This document shows positions 12,463 through 12,464 of a stretch of DNA of 12,464 nucleotides, in pieces. Every line of letters starts with the position of its first letter. Position 1 is the first letter of the stretch. The notes under the pieces are model-generated. The model ran no database searches and was not told where the DNA came from. It worked only from the letters and a program-made list of their open reading frames with translations. Source of the stretch: ARS1285 sp038045965 (GTDB lineage Archaea; Nanobdellota; Nanobdellia; Pacearchaeales; GW2011-AR1); assembly GCA_038045965.1 (NCBI GenBank), contig JBBSXD010000035.1:1-12464 (forward strand), read 5' to 3'. Both the position numbers and the translations under genes were made by a program.

Positions 12463-12464
12463 TT

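Overview
The window is AT-rich DNA from an archaeon, most likely a small-genome DPANN lineage of the Woesearchaeota/Pacearchaeota kind (lineage is inferred from gene content, AT-richness and protein style, not from a marker tree). The archaeal assignment is firm: exosome subunits Rrp4, Rrp41 and Rrp42, SBDS, proteasome alpha, RNase P protein Rnp2/Pop5 and RNA polymerase subunit K are all present, and several genes have TATA boxes placed for leaderless or nearly leaderless transcripts.

Layout. Positions 1-533 are gene-poor and hold a probably broken PRC-barrel-like reading frame and a few short repeats. From about 8.2 kb down to 0.5 kb the minus strand carries, in transcription order: a membrane-anchored secreted subtilisin-like protease, rnp2, psmA, a 29-codon small ORF, SBDS, two CsrA-family genes, rrp4, rrp41, rrp42 and rpoK. 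Gene junctions are very tight: ATGA or TAATG overlaps or single-base gaps, with a larger break and probable new promoter only before psmA, and a 29-base gap with a TATA box before rpoK. Upstream lies a minus-strand hypothetical gene (8391-8840) separated from the protease gene by a 56-base stem-loop. The plus strand from 8935 holds a tandem Lrp/AsnC-like regulator, an archaeal RNase J, a small tail-anchored membrane protein coupled to an Mtq2/HemK2-type methyltransferase, and then a convergent minus-strand tRNA-Ser(UGA) at the right edge.

The main discovery is at 3233-3816. A clear CsrA protein, a post-transcriptional regulator regarded as bacterial, and a second divergent CsrA-like protein lie inside the conserved archaeal proteasome/SBDS/exosome operon, between SBDS and rrp4. 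They are joined to SBDS and to each other by TAATG stop/start overlaps. CsrA keeps the RNA-binding arginines of the family and carries an unusual tail of about 50 residues; the second protein keeps the AP(K)(D/E)-to-REE segment and has a longer insert between the predicted strands. Both genes are preceded by GGA-containing Shine-Dalgarno sequences, so autoregulation is possible. The context suggests RNA regulation tied to ribosome maturation, exosome-mediated 3'-5' decay and tRNA processing; an RNase J for 5'-3' decay is encoded about 6 kb away on the opposite strand.
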